From positions 1-64,000 of the forward strand of contig JADJVQ010000011.1 of NCBI GenBank assembly GCA_016710525.1: 64,000 bases of DNA, read 5' to 3'. The stretch comes from Burkholderiaceae bacterium. Lineage in GTDB: Bacteria; Pseudomonadota; Gammaproteobacteria; Burkholderiales; Burkholderiaceae_E. The position numbers were made by a program, and so were the translations under genes. The notes below the pieces were generated by a model. It ran no database searches and was not told the origin of the DNA. It saw only the letters and a program-made list of their open reading frames with translations. Of the stretch, positions 9,218-18,480 are shown in pieces; within the stretch, counting starts at the first letter, position 1, and each line of letters starts with the position of its first letter.

Positions 9218-9313
9218 CCAGTCGAGTATATCGGCATCGACGCCGCGACCGGCCGGCCCCGGGATCTGGTATTGAAGCGGAGTGACTCTCCGGGCTACAA
9301 ACCGAGCACTGCA

Positions 9314-11308
9314 TTGCTGACGTCCCTCGAACTCGCGCTGATCCTTTTGGCGGCCTCCGTCATTTCGGTGGTGGCGCTGCGTGCATTGCGTCTGCCGCCG
9401 CTGGTGGCTTACCTCGCGGTCGGCATGCTGCTGGGACCGCACGCCGCGAACCTCGCCGGCGATCCGGCCGCGGTCGCCCATGCCGGCGAGCTCGGCGTGG
9501 TGTTCCTGATGTTCACCCTCGGCCTCGAGTTCAACCTGGCCAAGCTCACCGCCATGCGCAGCCTGGTGTTCGGCTTGGGGGCAGCCCAGGTCGGTTTGAC
9601 CATGCTGCTGGTCGTGGGGGCGCTGCTGGCGGCTCCGGTGGCGCTCAGCGGCTGGGTGCTGGGCGTCACGGTCGACTGGCGAATCGCATTGACTCTGGGC
9701 GGAGCGGTGGCGATGTCCTCGACCGCGATGGTGGTCAAGCTGCTGGCCGAGAAGCGCGAGCTCGAGACCGAGCACGGGCGCCGGGTTTTCAGCGTGCTGC
9801 TGTTCCAGGACCTGGCCGTGATTCCTCTGCTGGTCGTGATTCCGGCGTTGGCCACCGGCGGCGACTCGTGGATGATGAGTCTGGCGCAGGCCATCCTGCT
9901 GGCGGCGGCTCTGCTGGTCGTGCTGCTGCGCTTCGGGCCACGGGTCATGAAGCGCTGGTTCAATCTGGTGGCGCGCCAGCGCTCGCACGAGCTGTTCACG
10001 CTCAATGTGCTGCTGGCCACGCTGCTGTTCGCCTGGCTGTCCAAGAAGGCGGGCCTGTCGATGGAGCTGGGCGCCTTCGTGGCGGGCATGCTGATCGCCG
10101 AGACCGAGTTCCGCTTCCAGGTCGAGGAAGACATCAAGCCGTTTCGCGACGTGCTGCTCGGGCTCTTTTTCGTCGCGATCGGCACCCATCTCAACCTGCG
10201 GGTGGTGATCGACGCGTGGCCGCGCGTCATCCTGCTGGCCTGCCTGCCGATCCTGCTCAAGTTCGCGGTGGTCGCGCTGGTGGTGCGCGGCTTCGGCGGG
10301 TCCACGGGCGTGGCGGTCCGAACCGCCATCTGGCTGGCCCAGGCCGGCGAGTTCGGTTTCGTGCTGCTGGCCCTGGCGGCATCGGTCGGACTGATGGCCG
10401 ATCCCACGCTGCAGCCGGTGCTGGCCGCGATGCTGTTGTCGCTGCTGGTCAGCCCCCTGCTGATCGAACAGGCCAACCGGATCGCCCTGCGCGTGTCGGG
10501 TCAGGAGTGGCTGCAGCGCTCCCTGCAGCTGCAGACGATCGCCAGTCGAAGTCTGGCCCGCGACAGGCACGTCATCATCTGCGGTTACGGCCGCTGCGGC
10601 CAGGCGCTGGCGCACGTGCTGGAGTCCGAAAAGGTCTCGTTCATGGCGCTCGACCTCGACCCCGATCGGGTGCGCCAGGCTGCCGCCACCGGAGAACCGG
10701 TCGTTTACGGCGACAGCGCACGGCGGGAAACCCTGCTCGCGGCGGGGGTGCACCGCGCGCGCGCGCTGGCCATCACGTTCGACGACACGCAGGTGGCCTT
10801 GCGCATCCTGCACCTGGTGCGCGACATGGCCCCGCAGCTGCCCATTCTGGTGCGCACCTCCCACGAGGCTGATATCGAACGCCTGCGCGCCGCGGGCGCC
10901 ACCGAGGTCGTGCCCGAGATCGTCGAAGGCAGCCTGATGCTGGCCTCGCACGCGCTGGCGCTGGCCGGGGTGCCTCTGGCGCGGGTGCTGCGCCGGGTGC
11001 GCAAGGTGCGCGAGAGCCGTTACACCTTGCTGCAAGGTTTCTTCCATGGCACCGACGACCAGGATGAGGACGCCATTGAAGATGCACAAATCCACCTTCG
11101 GGCTGTCGGGGTGTCGGGCGCCAGCCTGGCGGCCGGGCAGTCGCTCTCCAAAGTGATGCTCGGTGAAGCCCGGGTGAGTGCCGTGGTGCGCGCCGGCCAG
11201 CGGATCGTCGATCCGAGCCCCGACTTGCGCCTGGAAGCCGGCGATACGCTGGTGCTGGCCGGAACCCTCGAACAGATCGGCGAGGCGGAGGCCCGGCTGC
11301 TCGCCTGA
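9314..11308 (+). CDS. Kef-type K+/H+ antiporter (monovalent cation:proton antiporter-2 family)
   Basis: About 664 residues. The first 400 are a CPA2 membrane domain with roughly 12 hydrophobic segments (LELALILLAASVISVVALR; LPPLVAYLAVGMLLGP). A TrkA-N domain with the NAD-binding motif ICGYGRCGQALAHVLE follows near residue 430, then a TrkA-C domain (AGDTLVLAGTLEQI). This is the KefB/KefC architecture; such proteins export K+ in response to electrophile stress. TTG 9314 matches the family N-terminus; a longer frame starts with TTG at 9272. It is divergent from kdsD. Confidence 0.88.
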   Translation: MLTSLELALILLAASVISVVALRALRLPPLVAYLAVGMLLGPHAANLAGDPAAVAHAGELGVVFLMFTLGLEFNLAKLTAMRSLVFGLGAAQVGLTMLLVVGALLAAPVALSGWVLGVTVDWRIALTLGGAVAMSSTAMVVKLLAEKRELETEHGRRVFSVLLFQDLAVIPLLVVIPALATGGDSWMMSLAQAILLAAALLVVLLRFGPRVMKRWFNLVARQRSHELFTLNVLLATLLFAWLSKKAGLSMELGAFVAGMLIAETEFRFQVEEDIKPFRDVLLGLFFVAIGTHLNLRVVIDAWPRVILLACLPILLKFAVVALVVRGFGGSTGVAVRTAIWLAQAGEFGFVLLALAASVGLMADPTLQPVLAAMLLSLLVSPLLIEQANRIALRVSGQEWLQRSLQLQTIASRSLARDRHVIICGYGRCGQALAHVLESEKVSFMALDLDPDRVRQAAATGEPVVYGDSARRETLLAAGVHRARALAITFDDTQVALRILHLVRDMAPQLPILVRTSHEADIERLRAAGATEVVPEIVEGSLMLASHALALAGVPLARVLRRVRKVRESRYTLLQGFFHGTDDQDEDAIEDAQIHLRAVGVSGASLAAGQSLSKVMLGEARVSAVVRAGQRIVDPSPDLRLEAGDTLVLAGTLEQIGEAEARLLA

Positions 11309-11341
11309 GCCCTGTTTGCGGCAGCTTCGGGCGCCGCAGTC

Positions 11342-11347
11342 TAGAAT
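11342..11347 (+). promoter_or_regulatory. Possible -10 element (TAGAAT) upstream of mlaF
   Basis: TAGAAT differs from the sigma-70 -10 consensus at one position and lies 35 bp before the mlaF start, in the only gap between the antiporter gene and the Mla operon. No good -35 is seen at 16-18 bp; TTGCGG occurs 20 bp upstream. Confidence 0.35.
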
Positions 11348-11382
11348 TAGGCCCCTCGCTGCGTCGGCACGCCCCTTTTCCT

Positions 11383-12186
11383 TTGACCCAAGACATCCTC
11401 CAGCTCGAGCAAGTCCGCTTCGGATACCGCGACCGCATCATCCTCGACGGTGTGTCGATGCGCTTTCAGCGCGGGCGGGTCGTGGCGCTGATCGGCGGCT
11501 CCGGGTCCGGCAAGACCACCATCCTGCGGCTGATCGGGGGCATGCTCAAGCCGCGCGCCGGAACCGTCACCTTCGAAGGCCAGACGCTGCACACCCTGGA
11601 TCGGGACGGGCTGTATGCGGCGCGTCGGCGCATGGGCCTGCTTTATCAGTTCGGGGCGCTGTTCACCGATCTCTCGGTGTTCGAGAACGTCGCGTTCCCG
11701 CTGCGCGAACACACCGAGCTGCCCGAGCACCTGATTCGCGACCTGGTGCTGCTCAAGCTGAATGCGGTCGGGCTGCGCGGGGTTGCCCACTACCAGACAT
11801 CCCAGCTGTCGGGTGGCATGGCGCGCCGGGTCGCGCTGGCGCGGGCGATCGCGCTCGACCCGCCGCTGATCATGTACGACGAGCCCTTTGCCGGCCTGGA
11901 CCCGATTTCACTGGCCACGGTGGCGCAATTGATCCGCCAGCTCAACGACGCGCTCAATGTGGCGTCGATCCTCGTTTCGCACGACATCAAGGACGCGTTC
12001 GCCATCGCCGATTACGTCTACCTGCTGGCTCAGGGCCGCATTGCCGCCGAGGGCACGCCGGCCCAGATGCAGGCGTCCGCCGATCCCACCGTGCGCCAGT
12101 TCCTCGATGGCGACATCGATGGGCCCGTGGCGTTTCACCACGCCAGCCGCCGCAGTCTCGAGCAGGATCTGGGGCTCGAGCCGTGA
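11383..12186 (+). CDS. mlaF: Phospholipid transport ABC ATPase MlaF
   Basis: A 267-residue ABC ATPase. Walker A is GGSGSGKTT, the Q-loop YQFGALF, the signature LSGGMARRVALARAI, and Walker B LIMYDEPFAGLDP; the FGALF and GGMARR forms are typical of MlaF. It energises the Mla system that keeps outer-membrane lipid asymmetry. The start is TTG (LTQDILQLEQV). It overlaps the mlaE start by 4 nt (GTGA) and opens a complete mlaFEDACB operon. Confidence 0.95.
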   Translation: MTQDILQLEQVRFGYRDRIILDGVSMRFQRGRVVALIGGSGSGKTTILRLIGGMLKPRAGTVTFEGQTLHTLDRDGLYAARRRMGLLYQFGALFTDLSVFENVAFPLREHTELPEHLIRDLVLLKLNAVGLRGVAHYQTSQLSGGMARRVALARAIALDPPLIMYDEPFAGLDPISLATVAQLIRQLNDALNVASILVSHDIKDAFAIADYVYLLAQGRIAAEGTPAQMQASADPTVRQFLDGDIDGPVAFHHASRRSLEQDLGLEP

Positions 12187-12964
12187 GTGCGACCGGATTC
12201 GCACCGGTGCGCAGGGTGCTCGATGCCCTGCAGAGGGTCGGCTACGGCACCAGGTTCTTCCTGCGCCTGTGCGGGCTGGCCCTGGCTTCCCTGCGACGCC
12301 CCCGGCTGGTGATCGACCAGATCCATTTCATCGGCAACTATTCGCTGTCGATCATTCTGGTGTCGGGCCTGCTGATCGGTTTCGTGCTTGGCTGCAGGGC
12401 TACTACACGCTGCGCCGGTACGGATCCGAAGAAGCGCTCGGCCTGCTGGTCACGCTGTCGCTGGTGCGCGAGCTCGGCCCGGTGGTCACCGCGCTGCTGT
12501 TTGCCGGGCGCGCAGGCACCTCGCTGACCGCCGAGGTCGGCCTGATGAAGGCGGGCGAGCAGATCGACGCGATGCAGATGATGGCGGTCGACCCGGTTGC
12601 CCGGGTGCTGGCGCCGCGGTTCATGGCGGCGGTGCTGTGCATGCCGCTGCTGGCGGCGCTGTTTTCGGCGATGGGGGTGCTGGGCGGCTACCTGGTGGGC
12701 GTGCAGATGATCGGCGTGGACGCCGGCTCGTTCTGGTCCCAGATGCAGGGCGGGGTCGACTGGCTGCTCGATGTCGGCAATGGCGTGGTCAAGAGCATCG
12801 TGTTCGGTTTCACCGTCGCCTTTGTGGCGCTTTTCGTCGGTTACGAGGCCGAACCGACACCCGAGGGGGTTTCGCGCGCCACCACCACCACCGTGGTCGT
12901 GGCTTCGCTGGCCATCCTCGGCCTGGATTTCATCCTCACCGCGCTGATGTTCAGCAGCAACTGA
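12183..12964 (+). pseudogene. mlaE: Phospholipid ABC permease MlaE, broken by a one-base deletion
   Basis: A GTG start at 12183 gives the correct N-terminal 70 residues (RVGYGTRFFLRLCGL, IHFIGNYSLSIILVSGL). At about 12391-12393 the frame changes: GFVLG is encoded before the point and LQGYYTLRRYGSEEALGLL after it, in the -1 frame. The text reads CTTGGCTGCAG where one more base is needed to keep GFVLGLQGYY in frame. With that base restored the protein would be 260 residues with full MlaE features (TAEVGLMKAGEQIDAMQ, C-terminal LTALMFSSN). All neighbours are intact, so a sequencing indel is likelier than true loss, but as given the gene cannot make MlaE. Confidence 0.85.
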
Positions 12965-12983
12965 GCGCAGGGAGTCACAAGCC

Positions 12984-13457
12984 ATGAATCGCAATTTCAC
13001 CGTCGACGTCATGGTCGGCCTGTTCGTGATACTCGGGTTCTGCGCGCTGGCCTTCCTGGCCTTGCGGGCGGGCAACATGAGCGGTGCCGTCGGCCTGGCG
13101 GACGTCTACGAGATCCGCGCCAAGTTCGACAACATCGGCGGCCTGAAGCCGCGTGCGGCGGTGCGCAGCGCCGGTGTGGTGGTCGGGCGTGTCACCGGCA
13201 TCCGGTTCGACGACAAGACCTACCAGGCCGAAGTGACCCTCGCGATGGATGGCCGCTACAAGTTTCCCAAGGACAGTTCGGCCAAGATCATGACCTCCGG
13301 TCTGCTCGGCGAGCAGTACCTCGGAATCGAACCGGGCGGCGACACCGTCCTGCTGGAAAAGGGCGGAGTCATCAAGATGACGCAGTCGGCTGTGGTGCTT
13401 GAAAACCTGATCGGCCAGTTCCTGTACGGCAAGGCCGCCGAAGGAGAAAAGAAATGA
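12984..13457 (+). CDS. mlaD: Phospholipid-binding MCE protein MlaD
   Basis: 157 residues: an N-terminal membrane anchor (VMVGLFVILGFCALAFLALRA) and one MCE domain (YEIRAKFDNIGGLKPRAAVRSAGVVVG ... GLLGEQYLGIEPG). MlaD forms a hexameric ring in the periplasmic face of the MlaFEDB complex. The stop codon overlaps the ATG of mlaA by 4 nt. A ribosome site (AGGGAG) lies a few bases before the ATG. Confidence 0.94.
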   Translation: MNRNFTVDVMVGLFVILGFCALAFLALRAGNMSGAVGLADVYEIRAKFDNIGGLKPRAAVRSAGVVVGRVTGIRFDDKTYQAEVTLAMDGRYKFPKDSSAKIMTSGLLGEQYLGIEPGGDTVLLEKGGVIKMTQSAVVLENLIGQFLYGKAAEGEKK

Positions 13458-14173
13458 TCGAGCGCATGTCGCGTCGGATTGCCCTTGCCTTGCTGCCCCT
13501 GGGTCTGCTGGCGGGCGGGTGCGCCACCACGGGTGGCGCGCAGCCGGTTGCGCACGACCCTATCGAGCCGGTCAACCGGGCCGTTTTCGCCTTCAACGAC
13601 AAGGCCGACGCCTGGGTGCTCAAGCCGGTCGCCCAGACCTATGTGAAGGTCGTGCCCGAAGCGATGCGCATGGTGGTCGGCAACATGATCTCCAACGTCG
13701 GTGACCTCTGGATCGCCACCAATCAGCTGCTGCAGGGCAAGCCCGCCGATGCCGCTTCCGACCTCTTTCGCTTCACCGTGAATTCGACGCTCGGGTTCGC
13801 CGGCATGGCCGACCTGGCCTCGCCGATGGGATTCGAGAAGCACCGCGAGGACTTCGGCCAGACGCTGGGCCGCTGGGGCCTGGGCAGCGGGCCCTACCTG
13901 GTGCTGCCCATCTTCGGGCCATCGTCGGTGCGCGACGGCCTGGGATTTGCCGTCGACATCGCGGCCGATCCCGTGCGCCGCACAGCCACGGAAGGCCAGA
14001 GCAACAATTTCAGCCTGACCCGGATCATCGACACCCGCGCCAGCCTGCTCAGCACCGAACGCCTGATCGACGGCGCGGCGCTCGACCGGTACAGCTTCAT
14101 TCGCGACGGCTATCTGCAGCGCCGGCGCAACCAGGTCTACGATGGCAACCCGCCCCCGTCCAAGGATGAATGA
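13454..14173 (+). CDS. mlaA: Outer-membrane lipoprotein MlaA (VacJ)
   Basis: 239 residues with a lipoprotein signal peptide ending in the lipobox LAGGC (Cys at residue 23), then DPIEPVNRAVFAFNDKAD, typical of MlaA, and GPSSVRDGLGFAVD. With porins it removes phospholipid from the outer leaflet of the outer membrane and passes it to MlaC. In enterobacteria mlaA is unlinked; inclusion in the operon is usual in Burkholderiales. Confidence 0.94.
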   Translation: MIERMSRRIALALLPLGLLAGGCATTGGAQPVAHDPIEPVNRAVFAFNDKADAWVLKPVAQTYVKVVPEAMRMVVGNMISNVGDLWIATNQLLQGKPADAASDLFRFTVNSTLGFAGMADLASPMGFEKHREDFGQTLGRWGLGSGPYLVLPIFGPSSVRDGLGFAVDIAADPVRRTATEGQSNNFSLTRIIDTRASLLSTERLIDGAALDRYSFIRDGYLQRRRNQVYDGNPPPSKDE

Positions 14174-14257
14174 GCCTGGATTTGCAGGTGTTTACATCGT
14201 GACGGTCAGCGCGCGCCGCCCTGGCGCGTTGAGAGCTGACTGCTTCGCAATACAAGG

Positions 14258-14905
14258 ATGGACAGCATGACGAGAGCGTACGGATGGATGCTGGCGGCGA
14301 CGCTGGCGGTAATGACGGCGGCCTTCGCACAGCCGTCGCCCGCGCTGGCGCTGGACCCGCCGGATGCGCTGATCAAGCGCCTCTCGGGTGAAGTGATCGA
14401 CCGGATCAAGGTCGACAAGGAAATTCAGGCGGGTGACTTCAAGAAGCTGTCGGACTTCGTCGATGCCACCGTCATGCCGCACGTCAACTTCCAGCGCATG
14501 ACGGCGCTGGCGGTCGGGCGCAACTGGCGCTCGGCCAATCCCGAGCAGCAAAAGCAGCTGATGACCGAATTCCGCAGTCTGCTGCTGCGCACGTATTCGG
14601 GCGCGCTCGGGTCGGTCAAGGACCAGTCGATCCGCATCAAGCCGCTGCGCGCCGATCCTGCCGACACCGACGTGATCGTGCGCAGCGAGGTGGTGCAGCC
14701 GCGTGGCGAGCCGATCCAGCTCGACTACCGGCTCGAGAAGGCCAGCGATGGCTGGAAGATCTACGACGTCAACGTGCTCGGTGTCTGGCTGGTCGAGACC
14801 TATCGCGGCCAGTTCGCACAAGAGGTCGCGGCCCGCGGCATCGACGGACTGGTCAAGAGCCTGACCGACAAGAACAAGTCCTTCGATCCCGCGCGCAAGC
14901 CCTGA
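14258..14905 (+). CDS. mlaC: Periplasmic phospholipid shuttle MlaC
   Basis: A 215-residue exported protein with a signal peptide (hydrophobic core GWMLAATLAVMTAAF, cleavage near PALA-LDPP). The MlaC/Ttg2D domain includes FVDATVMPHVNFQRMTALAVGRNWR and GWKIYDVNVLGVWLVETYR. It carries phospholipid across the periplasm between MlaA and MlaD. A second ATG three codons in (14267) is an equally good start. Confidence 0.94.
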   Translation: MDSMTRAYGWMLAATLAVMTAAFAQPSPALALDPPDALIKRLSGEVIDRIKVDKEIQAGDFKKLSDFVDATVMPHVNFQRMTALAVGRNWRSANPEQQKQLMTEFRSLLLRTYSGALGSVKDQSIRIKPLRADPADTDVIVRSEVVQPRGEPIQLDYRLEKASDGWKIYDVNVLGVWLVETYRGQFAQEVAARGIDGLVKSLTDKNKSFDPARKP

Positions 14906-14944
14906 GGCCTGCGCATCATCGCTCTCCGGTCCCCTTCCACTCCC

Positions 14945-15259
14945 ATGCCTGAACGCTCCGCCGCTGAGCCGGGCGGGACCGCCGCCGTGGTGGTCCTGCC
15001 GGCCCGGGTCGCCTATGACATCGCCCCGGCACTGCTGGCGCAGTGCGGCCAGGCGCTCATCGACGGCACCCGGCGCTTCGACCTGGCGGCCTGCCTGGAC
15101 TTCGATTCGTCGCTGATCGGCATCCTGCTCGAACTGCTGCGCCGCTCGGTGGCGCTGGGTCGACCCCTTCAGCTGGTCAATCCGCCGCCCAATCTGCGCA
15201 AGCTGGCCGAGCTGTACGGCGTTCAATCCCTCCTTTTCCCCTCTGTCGAGCCCGCCTGA
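14945..15259 (+). CDS. mlaB: STAS-domain protein MlaB
   Basis: A 104-residue STAS domain. The LDFDSSLIGILLELLRR helix region and the tail LRKLAELYGVQSLL are typical. MlaB binds MlaF and is required for assembly and activity of the ABC complex. It is the last Mla gene; the next ATPase starts one base after its stop. Confidence 0.88.
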   Translation: MPERSAAEPGGTAAVVVLPARVAYDIAPALLAQCGQALIDGTRRFDLAACLDFDSSLIGILLELLRRSVALGRPLQLVNPPPNLRKLAELYGVQSLLFPSVEPA

Positions 15260-15260
15260 C

Positions 15261-16172
15261 GTGACTGCCGCCATCGAGATCAGCAACGTCGTCAAGCGCT
15301 ATGGCGGATTCGAAGCGCTGCGCGGCGTCAGTTTTTCGGTCCAGCCAGGCGAGTTCTTCGGCCTGCTGGGCCCCAACGGGGCCGGCAAGACCACCCTGAT
15401 TTCCACCATTGCCGGCATCACGAGGGCCACCTCCGGGCAGGTCCGGGTGATGGGACACGACGTCGTCACCGACTACCAGGCGGCCCGGCGCGCGCTCGGT
15501 GTCGTCCCCCAGGAGCTGGTCTTCGACCCCTTCTTTTCGGTTCGCGAGACCCTGCGGATCACCTCCGGCTACTACGGCCTGCACCGCAACGATGCCTGGA
15601 TCGACGAGATCCTCGCCAATCTCGATCTCACCGGCAAGGCCGACGCCAACATGCGGTCCTTGTCGGGCGGCATGAAGCGCCGCGTGCTGGTCGCCCAGGC
15701 GCTGGTCCACCGGCCGCCGGTCATCGTGCTCGACGAGCCCACCGCCGGCGTCGACGTCGAGCTGCGCCAGACTTTGTGGGGGTTCATCCGGCGCCTGAAC
15801 CGCGAAGGTCACACGATCGTGCTGACCACGCATTACCTCGAAGAAGCGCAGGAATTGTGCGGGCGCATTGCGATGCTCAAGCAGGGCCAGGTCGTGACTC
15901 TCGAAGATACCGCCCAGCTGATCGGCCGCTTCAAGGGCGGCACGCTGGTGTTCAAGCTGTCGGGTTCGCCGCTGCCGGCCGACCTGGTCGCCCGCTGCCA
16001 GGCCGGGCACCCGCCCGATGGCCGGATCCGTATCGCGGTCGGCCGCTACGACGAAGTCGAGCCGATCCTGGCCAGCCTGCGGGTGGCGGGGTGCATCATC
16101 GACGAGATGGAAATGACCCACACCGATCTTGAAGAAGTTTTCCTGCGGATCATGCGCCAGGAGGCGGCATGA
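15261..16172 (+). CDS. ABC transporter ATP-binding protein (YadG-like)
   Basis: A 303-residue ABC-2 type ATPase with Walker A GPNGAGKTT, signature LSGGMKRRVLVAQAL, Walker B VIVLDEPTAGVD, H-loop TTHYLEEAQELCG, and an 80-residue C-terminal extension. It starts with GTG and overlaps the permease gene by 4 nt. Together they form an exporter of the YadGH/NodIJ type; substrate unknown. The position between mla and bolA-murA is conserved in Burkholderiales. Confidence 0.9.
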   Translation: MTAAIEISNVVKRYGGFEALRGVSFSVQPGEFFGLLGPNGAGKTTLISTIAGITRATSGQVRVMGHDVVTDYQAARRALGVVPQELVFDPFFSVRETLRITSGYYGLHRNDAWIDEILANLDLTGKADANMRSLSGGMKRRVLVAQALVHRPPVIVLDEPTAGVDVELRQTLWGFIRRLNREGHTIVLTTHYLEEAQELCGRIAMLKQGQVVTLEDTAQLIGRFKGGTLVFKLSGSPLPADLVARCQAGHPPDGRIRIAVGRYDEVEPILASLRVAGCIIDEMEMTHTDLEEVFLRIMRQEAA

Positions 16173-16924
16173 GCGGTTTCTCGACCCTGTTCCGCAAGGA
16201 GATCCTGCGCTTCTGGAAGGTCGTGTATCAGACGGTGGCCGGGCCGGTCATCTCCACCGTGCTCTATCTGCTGGTGTTCTCCAATGCGCTGCAGGGGCGG
16301 GTCGAGGCCTTCCCGGGCGTGGCTTACACCACTTTCCTGGTGCCCGGGCTCGTGATGATGGCCATGCAGCAGAATGCGTTCGCCAATGCCTCGTCGTCGC
16401 TGATCCAGTCCAAGGTCACCGGCAATGTCGTTTTTATCCTGCTGCCGCCGCTGTCGGTGCGAGATCTGTTCGGCGCCTATGTCGGCGCGGCGATGGTGCG
16501 CGGCCTGGCGGTGGGGCTCGGCGTGTTCGCCGTCACGCTGTTCTTCGCGATTCCCCGATTCGCGGCGCCGCTGTGGGCGCTGACCTTCGGCCTGCTGGGC
16601 TGCGCCATTCTCGGTACAATGGGCCTGCTCGCGGGAATCTGGTCGGAAAAGTTCGATCAGATGGCGGCAGTCCAGAGCTTCGTGATCGCGCCGGCCACCT
16701 TTCTGGCCGGCGTGTTTTATTCGGTGCACTCGCTGCCGCCGTTCTGGCAGGCGGTGTCGCACCTGAATCCCTTCTTCTACATCGTCGACGGGTTCCGGTA
16801 CGGGTTCGTCGGAGTATCCGATGTGCCACCGCTGATCAGTCTCGCGGTCGTCGGCGCGACCCTGGCCGCGGTCTCCACGGTCGTCCTCTGGATGCTCAAG
16901 ACCGGCTACAAGCTTAGGCACTGA
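16169..16924 (+). CDS. ABC-2 type transporter permease (YadH-like)
   Basis: A 251-residue membrane protein with six hydrophobic segments, for example TVAGPVISTVLYLLVFSNAL and LISLAVVGATLAAVSTVVLW, and the ABC-2 region TFLAGVFYSVHSLPPFWQAV. It is the membrane partner of the ATPase that overlaps its start. Substrate cannot be inferred. Confidence 0.9.
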   Translation: MSGFSTLFRKEILRFWKVVYQTVAGPVISTVLYLLVFSNALQGRVEAFPGVAYTTFLVPGLVMMAMQQNAFANASSSLIQSKVTGNVVFILLPPLSVRDLFGAYVGAAMVRGLAVGLGVFAVTLFFAIPRFAAPLWALTFGLLGCAILGTMGLLAGIWSEKFDQMAAVQSFVIAPATFLAGVFYSVHSLPPFWQAVSHLNPFFYIVDGFRYGFVGVSDVPPLISLAVVGATLAAVSTVVLWMLKTGYKLRH

Positions 16925-16937
16925 CAAGCAGTTCATC

Positions 16938-17183
16938 ATGGTGACCCCCGACGTGCTGCGCGGCTACATCGCCGCCGGTCTGCAATGCGAACACCTCGAA
17001 GTCGATGGCGATGGTCGCCATTTCGACGCCGTCATCGTTTCGGCGGCCTTCGAGGGCAAACGGCCTGTCCAGCGCCACCAGGTGGTGTACGCGGTGCTGG
17101 GTGACCGCATGCGCGAAGAAATCCACGCCCTGTCCATGAAGACCCTCACCCCTGGCGAGTGGTCGGCCGCCCAGCAGGGCTGA
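16938..17183 (+). CDS. BolA family protein
   Basis: 81 residues with the BolA fold signature: DGRHFDAVIVSAAFEGKRPVQ and HQVVYAVLGD, ending in HALSMKTLTPGEW. BolA proteins pair with monothiol glutaredoxins in iron-sulfur trafficking, and a CGFS glutaredoxin is encoded at 43819-44139. The gene sits 4 bp before murA; the IbaG-like bolA-murA linkage is widely conserved. Confidence 0.9.
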   Translation: MVTPDVLRGYIAAGLQCEHLEVDGDGRHFDAVIVSAAFEGKRPVQRHQVVYAVLGDRMREEIHALSMKTLTPGEWSAAQQG

Positions 17184-17187
17184 CGCC

Positions 17188-18441
17188 ATGGACCGATTGA
17201 GGGTGCAAGGGGGCCAGCGCCTGGCTGGCGAGATCCCCGTATCGGGTGCCAAGAACGCGGCGCTGCCGATCCTTTGCGCCGCGCTCCTGTCGACGCAGCC
17301 GCTGGATCTCGACAACGTGCCGCGCCTGCACGATGTCGACACCGCGCTGCGACTGCTGAGCCAGCTCGGCGTGCGCAGCCATCGCGAGGGCCACCGGGTC
17401 CAGCTGGACGCCTCCGCGGTCAGTTCGGTCGAGGCGCCCTACGATCTCGTCAAGACCATGCGGGCCTCGATCCTCGTGCTGGGACCGCTGGTGGCGCGTT
17501 TCGGCGAGGCCCGGGTGTCGCTGCCCGGCGGGTGCGCCATCGGCCAGCGTCCGGTCGATCAGCACATCAAGGGGCTGCAGGCGATGGGGGCGAGCATCAC
17601 CATCGAGCACGGGTATGTCGTCGCCAGCGCCAAGCGGCTCAAGGGCACGCGCATCGTCACCGACATGGTCACGGTCACCGGCACCGAGAACCTGATGATG
17701 GCGGCCACGCTGGCCGACGGCGAAACCGTGATCGAAAACGCGGCCCGCGAGCCCGAAGTCGTCGACCTGGCCGCGGCGCTGGTCGCGATGGGCGCGCGCA
17801 TCGAGGGCGCGGGCACCGACCGCATCGTCGTCCATGGCGTTCAGGCGCTGCACGGCGCCAGTCACCGGGTCATGCCCGATCGCATCGAGGCCGGCACTTT
17901 CCTGTGCGCGGTGGCCGCTGCCGGCGGGCGGGTGACGCTCACCCGCGCGCAGCCGTCCAGCATGGACGCCACGCTGGACAAGCTGCGCGAGACCGGCGCG
18001 GTGATCGAGTGCGGGACCGACTGGATCCGCATCGACGTCCAGCAGCGTGCGCGTGCGATCAACCTGCGCACTGCGCCGTATCCGGGTTTTGCCACCGACA
18101 TGCAGGCGCAGTTCATGGCCGTCAACTGCGTGGCGCACGGCACCGGCATCATCACCGAGACCATCTTCGAGAACCGCTTCATGCATGCGCTCGAACTGCA
18201 GCGCCTGGGCGCCGACATCGCCATCGAAGGCAATACCGCGGTGATCCGCGGCGTGGCGGGGCTGTCGGGGGCGGCAGTCATGGCGACCGACCTGCGCGCC
18301 TCGGCCGGACTGGTCGTGGCCGGCCTGGTCGCCGAGGGCGAAACCCTGGTCGATCGCATCTATCACCTGGACCGCGGTTACGAACAGATGGAAATCAAGC
18401 TGGCGGCACTGGGCGCGCGCATCGAGCGCGTACGGGCCTGA
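17188..18441 (+). CDS. murA: UDP-N-acetylglucosamine 1-carboxyvinyltransferase MurA
   Basis: 417 residues, full length. It opens with LRVQGGQRLAGEIPVSGAKNAALP; the catalytic cysteine is in LPGGCAIGQRPVDQH, and FATDMQAQFMAVNCVA is present. It transfers enolpyruvate from PEP to UDP-GlcNAc, the first committed step of peptidoglycan synthesis. It is followed on the same strand, after 39 bp, by hisG. Confidence 0.96.
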   Translation: MDRLRVQGGQRLAGEIPVSGAKNAALPILCAALLSTQPLDLDNVPRLHDVDTALRLLSQLGVRSHREGHRVQLDASAVSSVEAPYDLVKTMRASILVLGPLVARFGEARVSLPGGCAIGQRPVDQHIKGLQAMGASITIEHGYVVASAKRLKGTRIVTDMVTVTGTENLMMAATLADGETVIENAAREPEVVDLAAALVAMGARIEGAGTDRIVVHGVQALHGASHRVMPDRIEAGTFLCAVAAAGGRVTLTRAQPSSMDATLDKLRETGAVIECGTDWIRIDVQQRARAINLRTAPYPGFATDMQAQFMAVNCVAHGTGIITETIFENRFMHALELQRLGADIAIEGNTAVIRGVAGLSGAAVMATDLRASAGLVVAGLVAEGETLVDRIYHLDRGYEQMEIKLAALGARIERVRA

Positions 18442-18480
18442 AGCACCCAGACAGCCGCCGACACCCCGATCACACTGGCC

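Noticed and set aside
9272..9313. TTG 9272 as the antiporter start
   Set aside because: It adds 14 residues without family similarity; TTG 9314 gives the hydrophobic family N-terminus. Neither has a strong ribosome site, so this stays uncertain.
8168..11095. 975-codon minus-strand open frame covering kdsD and the antisense of the Kef antiporter gene
   Set aside because: Only the last 349 codons are KdsD. The rest is Gln/His/Arg-rich antisense of a clear membrane protein, a usual GC-rich shadow.
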